A stretch of DNA of 64,000 bases from an uncultured bacterium. Its GTDB lineage: Bacteria; Cyanobacteriota; Vampirovibrionia; Gastranaerophilales; Gastranaerophilaceae. The position numbers and the translations under genes are program-made. The DNA is taken from contig CAREDV010000001.1 in the NCBI GenBank assembly GCA_948964545.1, forward strand, positions 62,001 through 126,000, in the 5' to 3' direction. How positions within the stretch are numbered: the stretch's first letter is position 1; each line of letters starts with the position of its first letter. The notes below the pieces were generated by a model that was not told the origin of the DNA, did no database searches, and saw only the letters and a program-made list of their open reading frames with translations. Positions 1-7,852 of the stretch are shown here, one piece after another.

Positions 1-9
1 GGGGGGGGG
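1..9. repeat. poly-G tract at window edge (at least 9 G)
   Basis: Nine G open the window and the tract may continue beyond it. It is poly-C on the coding strand of the partial gene that overlaps the end of dxr. It is the sixth such tract in 64 kb of AT-rich DNA. Confidence 0.8.
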
Positions 10-23
10 CTGAGAGTTATCAT
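1..23 (-). CDS. partial start of a probable poly-C leader (pilin-like) gene
   Basis: Only the first seven codons are in the window. A minus-strand ATG (21-23) overlaps the TGA of dxr as ATGA and has GGAG about eight bases upstream, so translation would be coupled to dxr. The frame reads Met-Ile-Thr-Leu-Ser and runs directly into at least nine C at the window edge. The pilin-like gene at 32044-32938 has the same design: ATG, a short leader containing ACTCAG, then a C tract before the pilin signal. I therefore infer another pilin-like gene beyond the edge. Its body is not visible, so the call may be wrong. Confidence 0.35.
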
Positions 24-1117
24 AATTTTCTCTCCGTTTTTATAAGTTCTTGTGTCTTTTCGCGAACTTCTTTGTCCACCGCAAAAATTTCATCAATTGT
101 CGGATTTTTGCTAACTTTATGCTCATCACACATTTTTTTAGTGATTTTATAAATGTCATAAAGTTTAATTTTTCCGTCTAAAAATGCGAATACTGCTTCT
201 TCATTCGCGGCATTAAGACAAACTGTTGCAGTCCCGCCGAGTTTTCCCATTTCATAAGCAAGTTTCAATGTGGGGAATTTCTCATAATCTGGTTTTTCAA
301 AATCCAGTCTTGCAATATCGGCAAAACTAAAACTTTTTGACTTTATACCTTCAAAGCGTTCTGGATAAGTAATTGCATACTGAATTGGGATATGCATACT
401 CGGTAAGCCGATTTGTGCGATTACACTTCCATCTTTGTATTCAATTGCTGAATGTACGATACTTTGCGGGTGAATAACAACATCAATATCATCATAATCA
501 AATCCGAAAAGATGGTGTGCTTCAATGATTTCCAAACCTTTGTTCATCAAAGTTGCGCTGTCAACGGTAATTTTTTTACCCATATTCCAACGAGGATGTG
601 CAAGAGCCTGTTCAACCGTTGCACATTTCATATCCTCAACGGATTTTTTAAGAAACGGCCCGCCTGATGCTGTAATAATAAGTTTATCAACTTGACTGAT
701 ATTTTTTATACACTGATGAATTGCACAGTGTTCGCTGTCAACTGGTATAATATTAACACCATATTTTTCAGCCTCAGCCATTACTATATCACCTGCCATA
801 ACGAGCGTTTCTTTATTGGCAAGTGCTATATCAATACCGTTTCTTATCGCAGTTAGTGTCGGTTTTAAACCGATTTTGCCCGAACATGCAACAAGAATGA
901 TGTCATTTTCTTTATCGGAACAAATTTTTTCCAAACCCTCTTCGCCAAGGCAAGTATATCTTGGTTTAAATTTTTCAGCCTGTTTTGCAAGCAGTTCTTT
1001 GTTATGACCGCCTGCAAGCGCGATAATTTCAAACTTGTCCCTTAATTTTTCTATAGCTTCTAAAGCCTGAGTTCCGATAGAACCCGTTGAGCCTATAATG
1101 CTTATTTTTCTCTTCAT
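20..1117 (-). CDS. dxr: 1-deoxy-D-xylulose 5-phosphate reductoisomerase
   Basis: Second step of the MEP isoprenoid pathway: NADPH-dependent rearrangement and reduction of DXP to MEP in the cytoplasm. The 365-residue protein has the nucleotide-binding GSTGSIG near residues 9-15, NKETLVMAG, the metal/substrate segment DSEHCAIHQC, ASGGPF, the HPRWNMGKK-SATLMNKGLE active-site region and GGTATVCLNAANEEAV. Its length is close to the family norm of 380-400. A TTG 18 bases upstream is open, but I chose the ATG at 1117. A TATAAT box ends six bases before that ATG and there is no Shine-Dalgarno, so the message may be leaderless. The stop overlaps the start of another minus-strand gene at the window edge. 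Confidence 0.95.
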   Translation of the reverse strand: MKRKISIIGSTGSIGTQALEAIEKLRDKFEIIALAGGHNKELLAKQAEKFKPRYTCLGEEGLEKICSDKENDIILVACSGKIGLKPTLTAIRNGIDIALANKETLVMAGDIVMAEAEKYGVNIIPVDSEHCAIHQCIKNISQVDKLIITASGGPFLKKSVEDMKCATVEQALAHPRWNMGKKITVDSATLMNKGLEIIEAHHLFGFDYDDIDVVIHPQSIVHSAIEYKDGSVIAQIGLPSMHIPIQYAITYPERFEGIKSKSFSFADIARLDFEKPDYEKFPTLKLAYEMGKLGGTATVCLNAANEEAVFAFLDGKIKLYDIYKITKKMCDEHKVSKNPTIDEIFAVDKEVREKTQELIKTERKL

Positions 1118-1123
1118 AAATTT

Positions 1124-1129
1124 ATTATA
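1124..1129 (-). promoter_or_regulatory. -10 box, leaderless-type start of dxr
   Basis: TATAAT on the minus strand followed by exactly six bases (aaattt) and the dxr ATG. No ribosome site lies between them. The -35 region is weak. The same -10/N6/ATG spacing recurs at eight or more other genes here. Confidence 0.55.
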
Positions 1130-1186
1130 TGACAAATATTGTAAAATATAAAAAATAGTTTATAATAATATATAAAGGAGGTCATC

Positions 1187-2001
1187 ATGAAATATAGCTG
1201 GAATGTCGGGGGGGGGGCGCTTACCCGCGTTTAGCTTTCAAATTAGCTGAGGGTGCTACGCACGTAGCCATGTCGAAAGGTTACCGTAAAACCGCATTTA
1301 CGTTGGCTGAGGTTTTAATTACTTTAGGGGTTATTGGGGTTGTTGCGTCGCTTGTTTTACCCGGTGTTGTTCAGCGTCACAAAGAAAGAGCAACTATTAC
1401 GCAGCTTAAAAAGACTTATTCCGTTTTGCAAAATGCATATAGAATGGCTCAAGAAGAATATGGTTATAATTTTGTTTTAGTTGATACTTCAACCAGAGCT
1501 GCAATCTCACCTAAAGAGTTTTTAGATAAAATTAGCCCTTATCTGGATATAACTGTAAATTGTGATGAAACAAAAGCTTTTTGTGTTCCGTCTCGAAGGT
1601 ATCACTATAGTTTTTTAGAAAAGAAAGGAACTAATTTTTGGGGAACCAACAACGCTATAATACTTAAAGACGGCACTTTAATTCAAATTTATTCAGATTA
1701 TTATGCCGCTATAAGAATAAGAGTTGATGTTAATGGTCCAAAACCGCCAAATCACCACGGACATGATACTTTTTTCTTTGAAATGAATATGCATACCGAG
1801 TTGAATAACTATGGAAAAATAGCCTTTCAAAAAATAAAGCCCTTAGGTTTTGATACCACACCTGCACAAGCTAAAAAATTATGCAGTTTCAATAGCAGCG
1901 AACAGGCAAGAGGTTGTGCTGCTTGGATTTTGAAAAATGACAATATGGATTATCTCCACTGTGATTTAGATTGGGCAGTGCAGACAAAATGCGGTAAATA
2001 A
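1187..2001 (+). CDS. pilin-like (type II/IV pseudopilin) protein, phase OFF at a G10 tract
   Basis: The true start is probably the ATG at 1187, six bases after a strong AGGAGG. From there the frame reads seven codons into ten G (1208-1217) and stops at a TAG 15 codons in. One extra G, or two fewer, would join it to the body, giving a leader that ends K-T-A|FTLAEVLITLG, a prepilin signal with A at -1 and E at +5. The body is open from an internal ATG at 1270 that lacks a ribosome site. It carries a D-x-NG-x3-PN-x2-G-x-D motif and the C-terminal W-x5-NMDYL-x-C shared with the pilin genes at 32044 and 46003. As read, the gene is switched off. The product would be an exported fibre or secretion-system subunit. 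Confidence 0.75.
1208..1217 (+). repeat. G10 tract in pilin leader (out of frame)
   Basis: Ten consecutive G seven codons after the ATG at 1187. With ten G the frame runs into TAG; eleven or eight G would open the pilin frame. This is a typical substrate for slipped-strand mispairing. Confidence 0.9.
1255..1268. repeat. short palindromic repeat GCTACGCACGTAGC
   Basis: A 14-base near-palindrome. Thirteen of its bases recur at 31996-32008, after a terminator, and the inverted form is at 53786-53799, between genes. Here it sits inside the leader of a pilin-like gene, where in the ON frame it encodes Ala-Thr-His-Val-Ala. Confidence 0.5.
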
Positions 2002-2026
2002 AAAAGAGCCTTTTAGGCTCTTTTTT
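2001..2026. terminator. bidirectional intrinsic terminator
   Basis: AAAAAGAGCC, loop, GGCTCTTTTTT. It lies between the convergent pilin-like and hydrogenase genes and overlaps both ends. Confidence 0.85.
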
Positions 2027-3494
2027 ATGCTTTAACTTCTGTTGAATTCAGCGGTTTACTGTTGCTGACGTATGCCGACAACTGCTTCAATGCAGGTTTA
2101 TAAGCATTGATTGTTGCGTTACCGCCTAAGCATCCGCCCTGACATGCCATAACTTCAATCAAGTTGCCGAGTTCGCACATTCCGTTTTTAGCGTATTTTT
2201 TCAAATCACGGATAGATTGCTTGTTCAAACCGTCGATAATTACAGGGTGAGCAGGAATTTCTTCAGGTAATTGTGTTTGAACAGCTTCTGCAACACCGCC
2301 GATTACAGCGTATTTTCTTGCTTCTGCTGAGGCTTCTGTTTTAAATTCACTGCTTTCGCATTCGCCAACCTGAATACCGTGTGCAATAAACCAAGCTCCA
2401 ACTTCTTCATAGTTTAGAACATAGTCAACATTAGAATTATTTAATGCTTCACGGCGTTTTGCCACGCAAGGTGAGAAAAATACAGTAACTGCATCTGGAT
2501 GTTCACGTTTTACGATTTCAGCAGTATAATACATTGGAGTTTTTGTATCTGAACGAAATGGTTTCATTTCAGGAATATGTTTGTCAACAAGCTCGTTGTA
2601 GCCTGCACAGCAAGATGTTGTCATAAATTCCGCACCGTGTTCAAGTCTTTCAACGAATTCAGCAGCTTCAGTTTTTGTTGTAATATCTGCACCTTGAGCA
2701 ACTTCATAAACATCGGCAAAACCGAGGTTTAAAATTGCCTGTCTTAATTGCTGCGGTGTACATGGCAATTGACCCATAATTGCAGGGGCTACCATTGCAA
2801 TAACTTTTTTACCCGCTTTGATATTTTTCAAAACATCAATAAGCTGACTTTTTTCGTGAACTGCGCCGAAAGGACAAGCCGCAACGCATTTTCCGCAGGA
2901 AATACATTTTTCAAAGTCAATCTGTGCAAATCCTTCTTCATTTTTAGCAATTGCACCAACAGGGCATGCGCTTTCACAAGGAACGATAATTTTTTGGATT
3001 GCCTGATAAGGACAGACTTGTGCGCACATTCCGCAGTTTTTACATTTAGCAGGGTCAATAACTGATTTGCCGTTAATAACTTTTATTGCACCGAATTTGC
3101 ATGTGTTTTCGCAAGGTCTTGCAACACAGCCCTGACAAAGGTCAGTTACGTATATTCTTGACGGAACACATCCTTTGCAGGCTGTTGTAAGAACTGTTAA
3201 AGGATTTTCTTCTGGAGTTTCTCTTTTAAGAGCTTTTTCAGCAACTGATGATAACAATGTGCTGTCATCTGTTTCTTCAATTGAACATCCAAGACCTGCA
3301 ATTGCTCTGTCGCGTAAAATTGCACGTTCTTTGTGGATACAGCATCTGTATGGTACTTCGTGACCTTTTGGACGCATATCGTATGGAATTAATCTTGTGT
3401 TTTCTTCAAAATTGTCACTTAAAAAAGATCTGATAAGTCTTACCAAAATCTCTCTTTTTAAATGCGCTGTCTGTTTAGGGGTATTTATTGCCAT
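2025..3494 (-). CDS. [FeFe] hydrogenase, group B type
   Basis: 489-residue iron-only hydrogenase, expected to couple H2 turnover to ferredoxin in the cytoplasm. It has an N-terminal Cys-containing domain (to about residue 110), then cysteine-rich ferredoxin-like segments (residues 120-207, including C-x2-C-x2-C-x3-C twice), then the H-cluster domain. The H-cluster motifs are L1 TTSCCAG (C295, C296), L2 SPCVAKRRE (C343) and L3 EVMACQGGC (C451, C455). L1 keeps the second cysteine used for proton transfer in catalytic enzymes. The long N-terminal part and SPCVAK fit the group B monomeric family better than group A. A GGAAG ribosome site precedes the ATG. The gene is separated from the sensory hydrogenase run by two small HTH genes. 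The partner maturase gene hydF is at 10153. Confidence 0.88.
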   Translation of the reverse strand: MAINTPKQTAHLKREILVRLIRSFLSDNFEENTRLIPYDMRPKGHEVPYRCCIHKERAILRDRAIAGLGCSIEETDDSTLLSSVAEKALKRETPEENPLTVLTTACKGCVPSRIYVTDLCQGCVARPCENTCKFGAIKVINGKSVIDPAKCKNCGMCAQVCPYQAIQKIIVPCESACPVGAIAKNEEGFAQIDFEKCISCGKCVAACPFGAVHEKSQLIDVLKNIKAGKKVIAMVAPAIMGQLPCTPQQLRQAILNLGFADVYEVAQGADITTKTEAAEFVERLEHGAEFMTTSCCAGYNELVDKHIPEMKPFRSDTKTPMYYTAEIVKREHPDAVTVFFSPCVAKRREALNNSNVDYVLNYEEVGAWFIAHGIQVGECESSEFKTEASAEARKYAVIGGVAEAVQTQLPEEIPAHPVIIDGLNKQSIRDLKKYAKNGMCELGNLIEVMACQGGCLGGNATINAYKPALKQLSAYVSNSKPLNSTEVKA

Positions 3495-3572
3495 TTTTCA
3501 ACTTCCTTTTACTTTTAATATCACCTTAACAGAATTATCACATAAACATGAAAATTTTTCAAAAGCATATGA

Positions 3573-3797
3573 TTAAAGATTTTTGAAAATATCTTTAAAT
3601 GAAACATCTAAGGCTAATTTCAAATAAAAAATATGTTTAGGAGTGACTCTTACAGCTTCACCATTCTCAATTTTTAAAATATATTTGGCAGATATATTTG
3701 ATTTTAAAGATAATTCTTTGATACTTAAATTTTGTTGTTTTCTTAGGTTTGTAATGTTTTCCCCAAGTTTTTTAAAAAATTGTTCGCGTGTGAGCAT
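3573..3797 (-). CDS. XRE-family HTH regulator, small
   Basis: 74 residues with a helix-turn-helix of the Cro/CI type at about residues 8-65 (LGENITNLRKQQNLSIKEL, then ISAKYILKIENG). Nothing follows the DNA-binding domain, so it is probably a dimeric repressor acting on nearby operators. A TTATAT box and AAAGGAAC precede the ATG. It is transcribed divergently from the small gene at 3906, and palindromic TACGTATACGTA lies between them, a likely shared operator. The hydrogenase gene starts 78 bases downstream on the same strand, so a regulatory link with it is possible but not shown. Confidence 0.75.
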   Translation of the reverse strand: MLTREQFFKKLGENITNLRKQQNLSIKELSLKSNISAKYILKIENGEAVRVTPKHIFYLKLALDVSFKDIFKNL

Positions 3798-3825
3798 AAT
3801 AGTTCCTTTTGATATAATATAACAC

Positions 3826-3857
3826 TAATACGATTTAAATAGTACGTATACGTATTA
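3826..3857. promoter_or_regulatory. putative operator between divergent HTH genes
   Basis: TAATACG (3826-3832) is inverted as CGTATTA (3851-3857), with the 12-base palindrome TACGTATACGTA at 3843-3854. It is placed between the -10 boxes of two divergent HTH-like genes. Confidence 0.5.
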
Positions 3858-3893
3858 AACTATAACTAACTATATAAAATTTGTCAAATATTT

Positions 3894-3899
3894 TATAAT
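3894..3899 (+). promoter_or_regulatory. -10 box, leaderless-type start
   Basis: TATAAT, six bases (aatgac), then the ATG at 3906. No Shine-Dalgarno in between. Confidence 0.5.
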
Positions 3900-3905
3900 A
3901 ATGAC

Positions 3906-4112
3906 ATGAATGTTAGAGCACAAATAAACTTTTGGATGTCATTAAAACAATCTAATTATGATAAATTAGCAAAAGAGATGACAAAAATAACTGGAAAGAA
4001 ATATACACGAGGAAGCATTAACGCTAAACTTTATAGAGATACTTTAAGTGTAAATGAATTTGAGTTGATTGCTCACATATTAGGGTATAAGTTTGATTTT
4101 AAAGATTTATAA
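3906..4112 (+). CDS. small HTH-like protein of unknown role
   Basis: 68 residues. The pattern (FWMSLKQSNYDKLAKEM, then RGSINAKLYRDTLSVNEFE, then LIAHILGYKFDF) resembles short phage-type helix-turn-helix proteins in which a recognition helix is followed by 'ELIAEILGY'. I recognise the fold type only from this pattern and do not assign a function. It is divergent from the XRE gene at 3573-3797, and the two may form a mutual-repression pair. A terminator follows 29 bases after the stop. Confidence 0.6.
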   Translation: MNVRAQINFWMSLKQSNYDKLAKEMTKITGKKYTRGSINAKLYRDTLSVNEFELIAHILGYKFDFKDL

Positions 4113-4141
4113 AATTTTGAGAGGTATGGTTGAAGAACTTT

Positions 4142-4171
4142 AAAAAAGGAACCTTTAAGGTTCCTTTTTTT
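4142..4171. terminator. bidirectional intrinsic terminator
   Basis: AAAAAAGGAACC, short loop, GGTTCCTTTTTT, between the convergent gene at 3906 and the ferredoxin gene at 4173. Confidence 0.9.
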
Positions 4172-4172
4172 G

Positions 4173-4433
4173 TTATTTTTTCAAGTGTTCGTCGATTGCC
4201 GATAAAACTTTTTCGACCGTTGCTTCTTTGATAACTTCGTCGTCAACTTTTACATAAGGCGCTTTTGAAAATTCCCAGTCGATTGAGCACAGACCCAAAC
4301 AAGGAACGCCTGATACTTCCACTTTATCTCCATACTTTGCGGGAACTGTTTCGATTAATTCTTGCAAATTTGATGAACCCATTACAAAACAAGTTGTTCC
4401 TAAACATACTTTAACACTAATTTTTTCTGCCAT
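4173..4433 (-). CDS. thioredoxin-like [2Fe-2S] ferredoxin (NuoE/HydC-like)
   Basis: 86-residue NuoE-C-terminal-type [2Fe-2S] protein with CLGTTC (C-x4-C) near residues 10-15 and PCLGLC (C-x3-C) near residue 45, the four-cysteine pattern of thioredoxin-like ferredoxins. Proteins of this family hand electrons between NADH modules, ferredoxin and [FeFe] hydrogenases. It is the last gene of the minus-strand sensory hydrogenase run and a paralog of the 79-residue protein at 7572-7811. A structured repeat element (4441-4565) lies between its start and the phosphatase gene, and the GAAAGGA ribosome site is at the 3' edge of that element. Confidence 0.85.
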   Translation of the reverse strand: MAEKISVKVCLGTTCFVMGSSNLQELIETVPAKYGDKVEVSGVPCLGLCSIDWEFSKAPYVKVDDEVIKEATVEKVLSAIDEHLKK

Positions 4434-4440
4434 TCTTTAT

Positions 4441-4565
4441 GTCCTTTCTGCCGACACTGGTCGGACCTTACTATTTGGGTGAAAGGTTTTATCCTCTCTG
4501 ACGATTGCCGTCAACTATTCTAAACTTTTGTCAGTCACTCGCTTTTGCTCGTTCCCGTTGTCCTT
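4441..4565 (-). repeat. dispersed hairpin leader element, copy A
   Basis: On the minus strand this reads a purine-rich part (ACGGGAACGAGCAAAAGCGA), an extra hairpin TGACG-gcaat-CGTCA, then the hairpin CCGAC-cagt-GTCGG immediately followed by the ribosome site and the ATG of the ferredoxin gene. Copies B (7495-7565) and C (15346-15425) share the purine-rich part and the second hairpin. It is the longest copy. Confidence 0.65.
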
Positions 4566-4589
4566 TCATATATACTATATTATAATTCC

Positions 4590-5753
4590 CTACATGTACT
4601 GAATATTAACTTTTTTAAAATATTTTTCTTGCAGCAAGCAAGCCATTTTTTTAATAATATTTTTTCTGATTTCAATTTCAATTGGGAGCGAAGGATCATA
4701 ATGAGCTTGATTTAGTTTTGCGCCGACCATAAAATTTATGCAGTCGCTGTCTAATAAGAATTTTACCAGTTTAGTAGCTGCGTTGTCAATATCACAAGTT
4801 CCGTTTTCTAAGTATTCTAAAGTTTTTGTTAAAGTTAAAATTCCCTCGGTTACTAAATCAACTCCATCCATATAAGAGCAGGATGGAAGTTTTCCGATAC
4901 TTATTGTTGTATCCATTGTAATCGGGCGATTTAACTCTCTTGATATCAAATTTGCCGTTGTGCCGCCTGCAATCGCTTTTTTACCTTTAAAATTTGCAAA
5001 CATTTCAGCATATTCTTTATCTTTCTGTTGATGATAAGGAGGGCCTGTAAAAATTAGTGCTTTTCTTGGCTCTCTAAAATATATGACACTGCAAGATATA
5101 TCATCTTTGGGCAGTCTGTCTGTTTCTATATTTCTCGCTTGATTTATGAGATATTTCGAAAGTTCTGTACTGGAAATATCAGGCTGCTCTTTAAGTTTAT
5201 CTTGAATTAAGATAATTAAGCCATCACGTCTTAATCCTAGTTTTAATCTTCCTCCCCCGAGACCTGCCTGTGTTACACCGTCTGAACATGTGATTAATCT
5301 GTCACCTAATTCTAATTTTATTTTGTATACTTTTAAACATCTGTTTTTAAAGGTTTTTGACGGTATAGATTTATATTCTGGTGTCATAACTTTGCCATTT
5401 CTAATCCATATAAATTCGGGATTTCCTTCTTCAACAATTTTTGCGTTGCCTTCATCGTCAACTTCAATTGCTGAAAAGGTAGAATAACTTATATGACGGA
5501 CTTTGCACACAGGCAAAGAGTTCATGATAATTTCAGCCGCTTTGCTTATAGGGATTTGATCGCCTTCAATAAATTTTAAAAGCATTGTTGCAGTCATACA
5601 GGATAAAATATTAGCTTTAATACCGCTTCCGAGACCATCTGAAAGGACAGCAATCAATTTTGCCTCATCAGGATATCTTTTTGAAATAAAGTAATCTCCG
5701 TAAGCATTCTGGTTATATTTTTTCATTTGACTGCAGTCGATATCTATAAACAT
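4590..5753 (-). CDS. SpoIIE-type PP2C serine phosphatase linked to sensory hydrogenase
   Basis: 387 residues. The N-terminal half (1-230) is a PP2C/SpoIIE phosphatase with AVLSDGLGSG (metal-binding D39-G40), TCSDGVTQAG and KDDISCSV, expected to dephosphorylate a serine on a partner such as an anti-sigma antagonist. The C-terminal part (about 230-387, with FTGPPYH and IAGGTTANLISREL) is not a domain I recognise. The gene follows the PAS-containing hydrogenase by 19 bases, which matches the known association of group C [FeFe] sensory hydrogenases with phosphatases. I infer that H2 or redox state sensed by the hydrogenase sets phosphatase activity. No anti-sigma or STAS partner is in the window. 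Confidence 0.85.
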   Translation of the reverse strand: MFIDIDCSQMKKYNQNAYGDYFISKRYPDEAKLIAVLSDGLGSGIKANILSCMTATMLLKFIEGDQIPISKAAEIIMNSLPVCKVRHISYSTFSAIEVDDEGNAKIVEEGNPEFIWIRNGKVMTPEYKSIPSKTFKNRCLKVYKIKLELGDRLITCSDGVTQAGLGGGRLKLGLRRDGLIILIQDKLKEQPDISSTELSKYLINQARNIETDRLPKDDISCSVIYFREPRKALIFTGPPYHQQKDKEYAEMFANFKGKKAIAGGTTANLISRELNRPITMDTTISIGKLPSCSYMDGVDLVTEGILTLTKTLEYLENGTCDIDNAATKLVKFLLDSDCINFMVGAKLNQAHYDPSLPIEIEIRKNIIKKMACLLQEKYFKKVNIQYM

Positions 5754-5772
5754 TTCTTTTACCCTTTTTTAT

Positions 5773-7488
5773 TTATTGGCTAGAAGTTTCGTCGGATTCG
5801 TAGTCTTCGGCAATAGAACTCAAAAGTGTTTCTGTTTCTACCATGTGTTCGCCTAAAAGACAAGCAATTTCCTGTACGATTGAAATATTTTTTGAGATAA
5901 CCTCATGGGCTTTTTGGGAGATTTTTTCTCTGTTGGTTTCTGATGAAGTTACATCTGTTATTACCGCGCCCACAATTTCGTTTTCTTCAATTGTAAATGC
6001 TGAAATATCGTATAATTTGCCTTTAACGTTATATCGTTCTTTGTGTAAGTCTTTTCCTGTTTTTAAAATCGTTTTAAACAGATCAGCGAAATCTACTATT
6101 CTGTCGAGTGCAGCTCCAATAAGTCCGTCAGGACGGGCCTTAAAGACTTCATACATATCTCCTGTAAACATTTTCATAAAGCTGTCGTTTGCTTCTATGA
6201 TGTTTAAATTATTATCTGCCATAACAATTGCTGACGGCATACAACGTATCATTGCTGCGGCTTTTCTCATTGCGATTTTTCTCATGTAAGATACACACAT
6301 TGAGGTTTCGGCATCTCCATCTAGTAATGCTTTTGCAAGGTCGCGGCAAGTAGCGTAACCGCATCCTCCGCAGTTAAGTTCGTCATCAATTGAATGTTTC
6401 CCGATTTTTTTAAGTGTTCGTAAAATTTCTTCTATAGGATATTCGCTGTCGACAATTTTTTGGGGTTCAATATTATAATCTACAATAATTTGTGGTTCTT
6501 GTGGAATTTTATCACGTTTTTTCTCTTTAGTTAGAATGTCAGAAACCATTGTTATGCCAGATTTTTCTGATGAAATACAAGGACCGCCGACGCAGCCTCC
6601 TTCACAGGCTAAAGCTTCAATAAATATTGTTTTATCAAGTTTATCAGGATCAAGGTTTTTCAATGCTCTTTGGAGTGCATTTAATCCGCAAACTTCTAGT
6701 AGTTGAACATTATTATTAATTCCTGATTTTCTTATTGTCTGATTCATACCTCCGTCAATCGGGTAAAGAGTTCCTTCATAAGCCGATTCAGGTACAAACT
6801 TGAATTTATTATCACGTGCAACTTTTGTAATATCAATAATTTGTTCATTAAGCCACATTCTGAGTTCTTCAAAGGTCAATGCTGCATCAAAGAGTCCTGA
6901 GTATGTAACTTCGTTTTTTTTGCCGATACAAGGCCCTATGAATACGACTGCTATATCCTCTCCATATATTTTTTTAAGCATTTTTGAATGTGTCATTAAA
7001 GGCGATCCGATTGGTGTAATATATTTTGTGAATTCGGGCATATATTTTCTTATGTAATCAACTATAACGGGGCATGCACTTGAGATAAACAGTCCTTTTT
7101 CTGTGCTGTTAAGCATTTGAGTAGTTTTAATGGAAACTTCTTGTGCACCTAAAGCTGTTTCAGATACATCTTTAAATCCTAACTCTTTTAAAAGAGCAAT
7201 CATTTTTTCAGCAGAGTTTTCAAAAGAAGCACGCCAGGATGGTGCTAAAGATACATAAACATCTTTTTGTGCTCTAATAAGTGCTTGAGCCTTGTCAATG
7301 TCGCATCTTACACGTTTTGCGCTTGAAGGGCAGGCTTTTACACAGTTTCCGCAGGCTATGCATTTTTCAGGGATTACAGAAGCATGTCCGTTTTCGATTT
7401 TAATCGCTTTTACGGGACATTCCCTGATACATTTGTAGCAGTCGTGACATTCGTTTGTCAGCGTGTAGACAGGATACTGATTATTCAT
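5773..7488 (-). CDS. sensory [FeFe] hydrogenase (group C, HydS-like) with PAS domain
   Basis: 571 residues. Domain order: 2x[4Fe-4S] ferredoxin (C14-C17-C20-C24 and C43-C46-C49-C53); H-cluster domain with L1 SSACP (C139), L2 GPCIGKK (C187), L3 EALACEGGC (C295, C299); a four-Cys Fe-S segment NCGGCGYATC (373-381); PAS domain (about 410-525); C-terminal helical tail. At L1 the proton-relay cysteine of catalytic enzymes is Ala138, as known for HydS sensor hydrogenases, so a signalling rather than bulk-catalytic role is likely. It is flanked in the same run by a thioredoxin-like ferredoxin (84 bases upstream) and a SpoIIE phosphatase (19 bases downstream). Copy B of the hairpin leader element precedes the start. 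Confidence 0.9.
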   Translation of the reverse strand: MNNQYPVYTLTNECHDCYKCIRECPVKAIKIENGHASVIPEKCIACGNCVKACPSSAKRVRCDIDKAQALIRAQKDVYVSLAPSWRASFENSAEKMIALLKELGFKDVSETALGAQEVSIKTTQMLNSTEKGLFISSACPVIVDYIRKYMPEFTKYITPIGSPLMTHSKMLKKIYGEDIAVVFIGPCIGKKNEVTYSGLFDAALTFEELRMWLNEQIIDITKVARDNKFKFVPESAYEGTLYPIDGGMNQTIRKSGINNNVQLLEVCGLNALQRALKNLDPDKLDKTIFIEALACEGGCVGGPCISSEKSGITMVSDILTKEKKRDKIPQEPQIIVDYNIEPQKIVDSEYPIEEILRTLKKIGKHSIDDELNCGGCGYATCRDLAKALLDGDAETSMCVSYMRKIAMRKAAAMIRCMPSAIVMADNNLNIIEANDSFMKMFTGDMYEVFKARPDGLIGAALDRIVDFADLFKTILKTGKDLHKERYNVKGKLYDISAFTIEENEIVGAVITDVTSSETNREKISQKAHEVISKNISIVQEIACLLGEHMVETETLLSSIAEDYESDETSSQ

Positions 7489-7494
7489 TTTTTG

Positions 7495-7565
7495 CCCTTT
7501 CCGACGATATTGGTCAGATTTTATATATTTTAGTTAGTCGCTCGCTTTCGTTCGCTCCCGTTTTG
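7495..7565 (-). repeat. dispersed hairpin leader element, copy B
   Basis: Minus strand: ACGGGAGCGAACGAAAGCGA, AT-rich spacer, then CTGAC-caatatc-GTCGG followed by GAAAGGG and the ATG of the sensory hydrogenase. The stem differs from copies A and C by a C-to-T change that keeps a G-T pair. Confidence 0.6.
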
Positions 7566-7571
7566 CAGATT

Positions 7572-7811
7572 TTATAATAATTTTGTCAGAATTTCTTCTA
7601 ATTTTTCTTCATTAACACTGTTATATTCAACGTCATTTATTATGACGTTTGGACCGTGGGCGCATCTATTTTCGCATCTAGTTCCCGCCAAATCAATTTC
7701 CGCATCCATATTATGCTCTTGTATAAAAGCTTCAATGAACGCTAAATTTTCCTGGTTGCCGCGTGCAAAACACGAACTTCCCATACATACTGTTATATTA
7801 ATTTTTGCCAT
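7572..7811 (-). CDS. thioredoxin-like [2Fe-2S] ferredoxin (NuoE-like), first of two
   Basis: 79 residues with CMGSSC (C-x4-C, residues 9-14) and TRCENRC (C-x3-C) near residues 46-50, the four-ligand pattern of NuoE-type [2Fe-2S] proteins. It is probably the electron partner of the sensory hydrogenase encoded just downstream. It begins 41 bases after purB on the same strand, so it may be cotranscribed with purB. A ribosome site (AAGGAAG) precedes the ATG. Confidence 0.83.
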   Translation of the reverse strand: MAKINITVCMGSSCFARGNQENLAFIEAFIQEHNMDAEIDLAGTRCENRCAHGPNVIINDVEYNSVNEEKLEEILTKLL

Positions 7812-7852
7812 AATAAAACTTCCTTAACCACATTCTACAGCATTCTGCGTTA

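Noticed and set aside
1270..1272. ATG 1270 as the real pilin start
   Set aside because: No ribosome site; an AGGAGG six bases before the ATG at 1187 and the shared leader design favour 1187.
2748..3065. Plus-strand open frame inside the group-B hydrogenase gene
   Set aside because: Low-complexity Cys/Phe-rich translation from the opposite strand of a conserved gene; no start signals.
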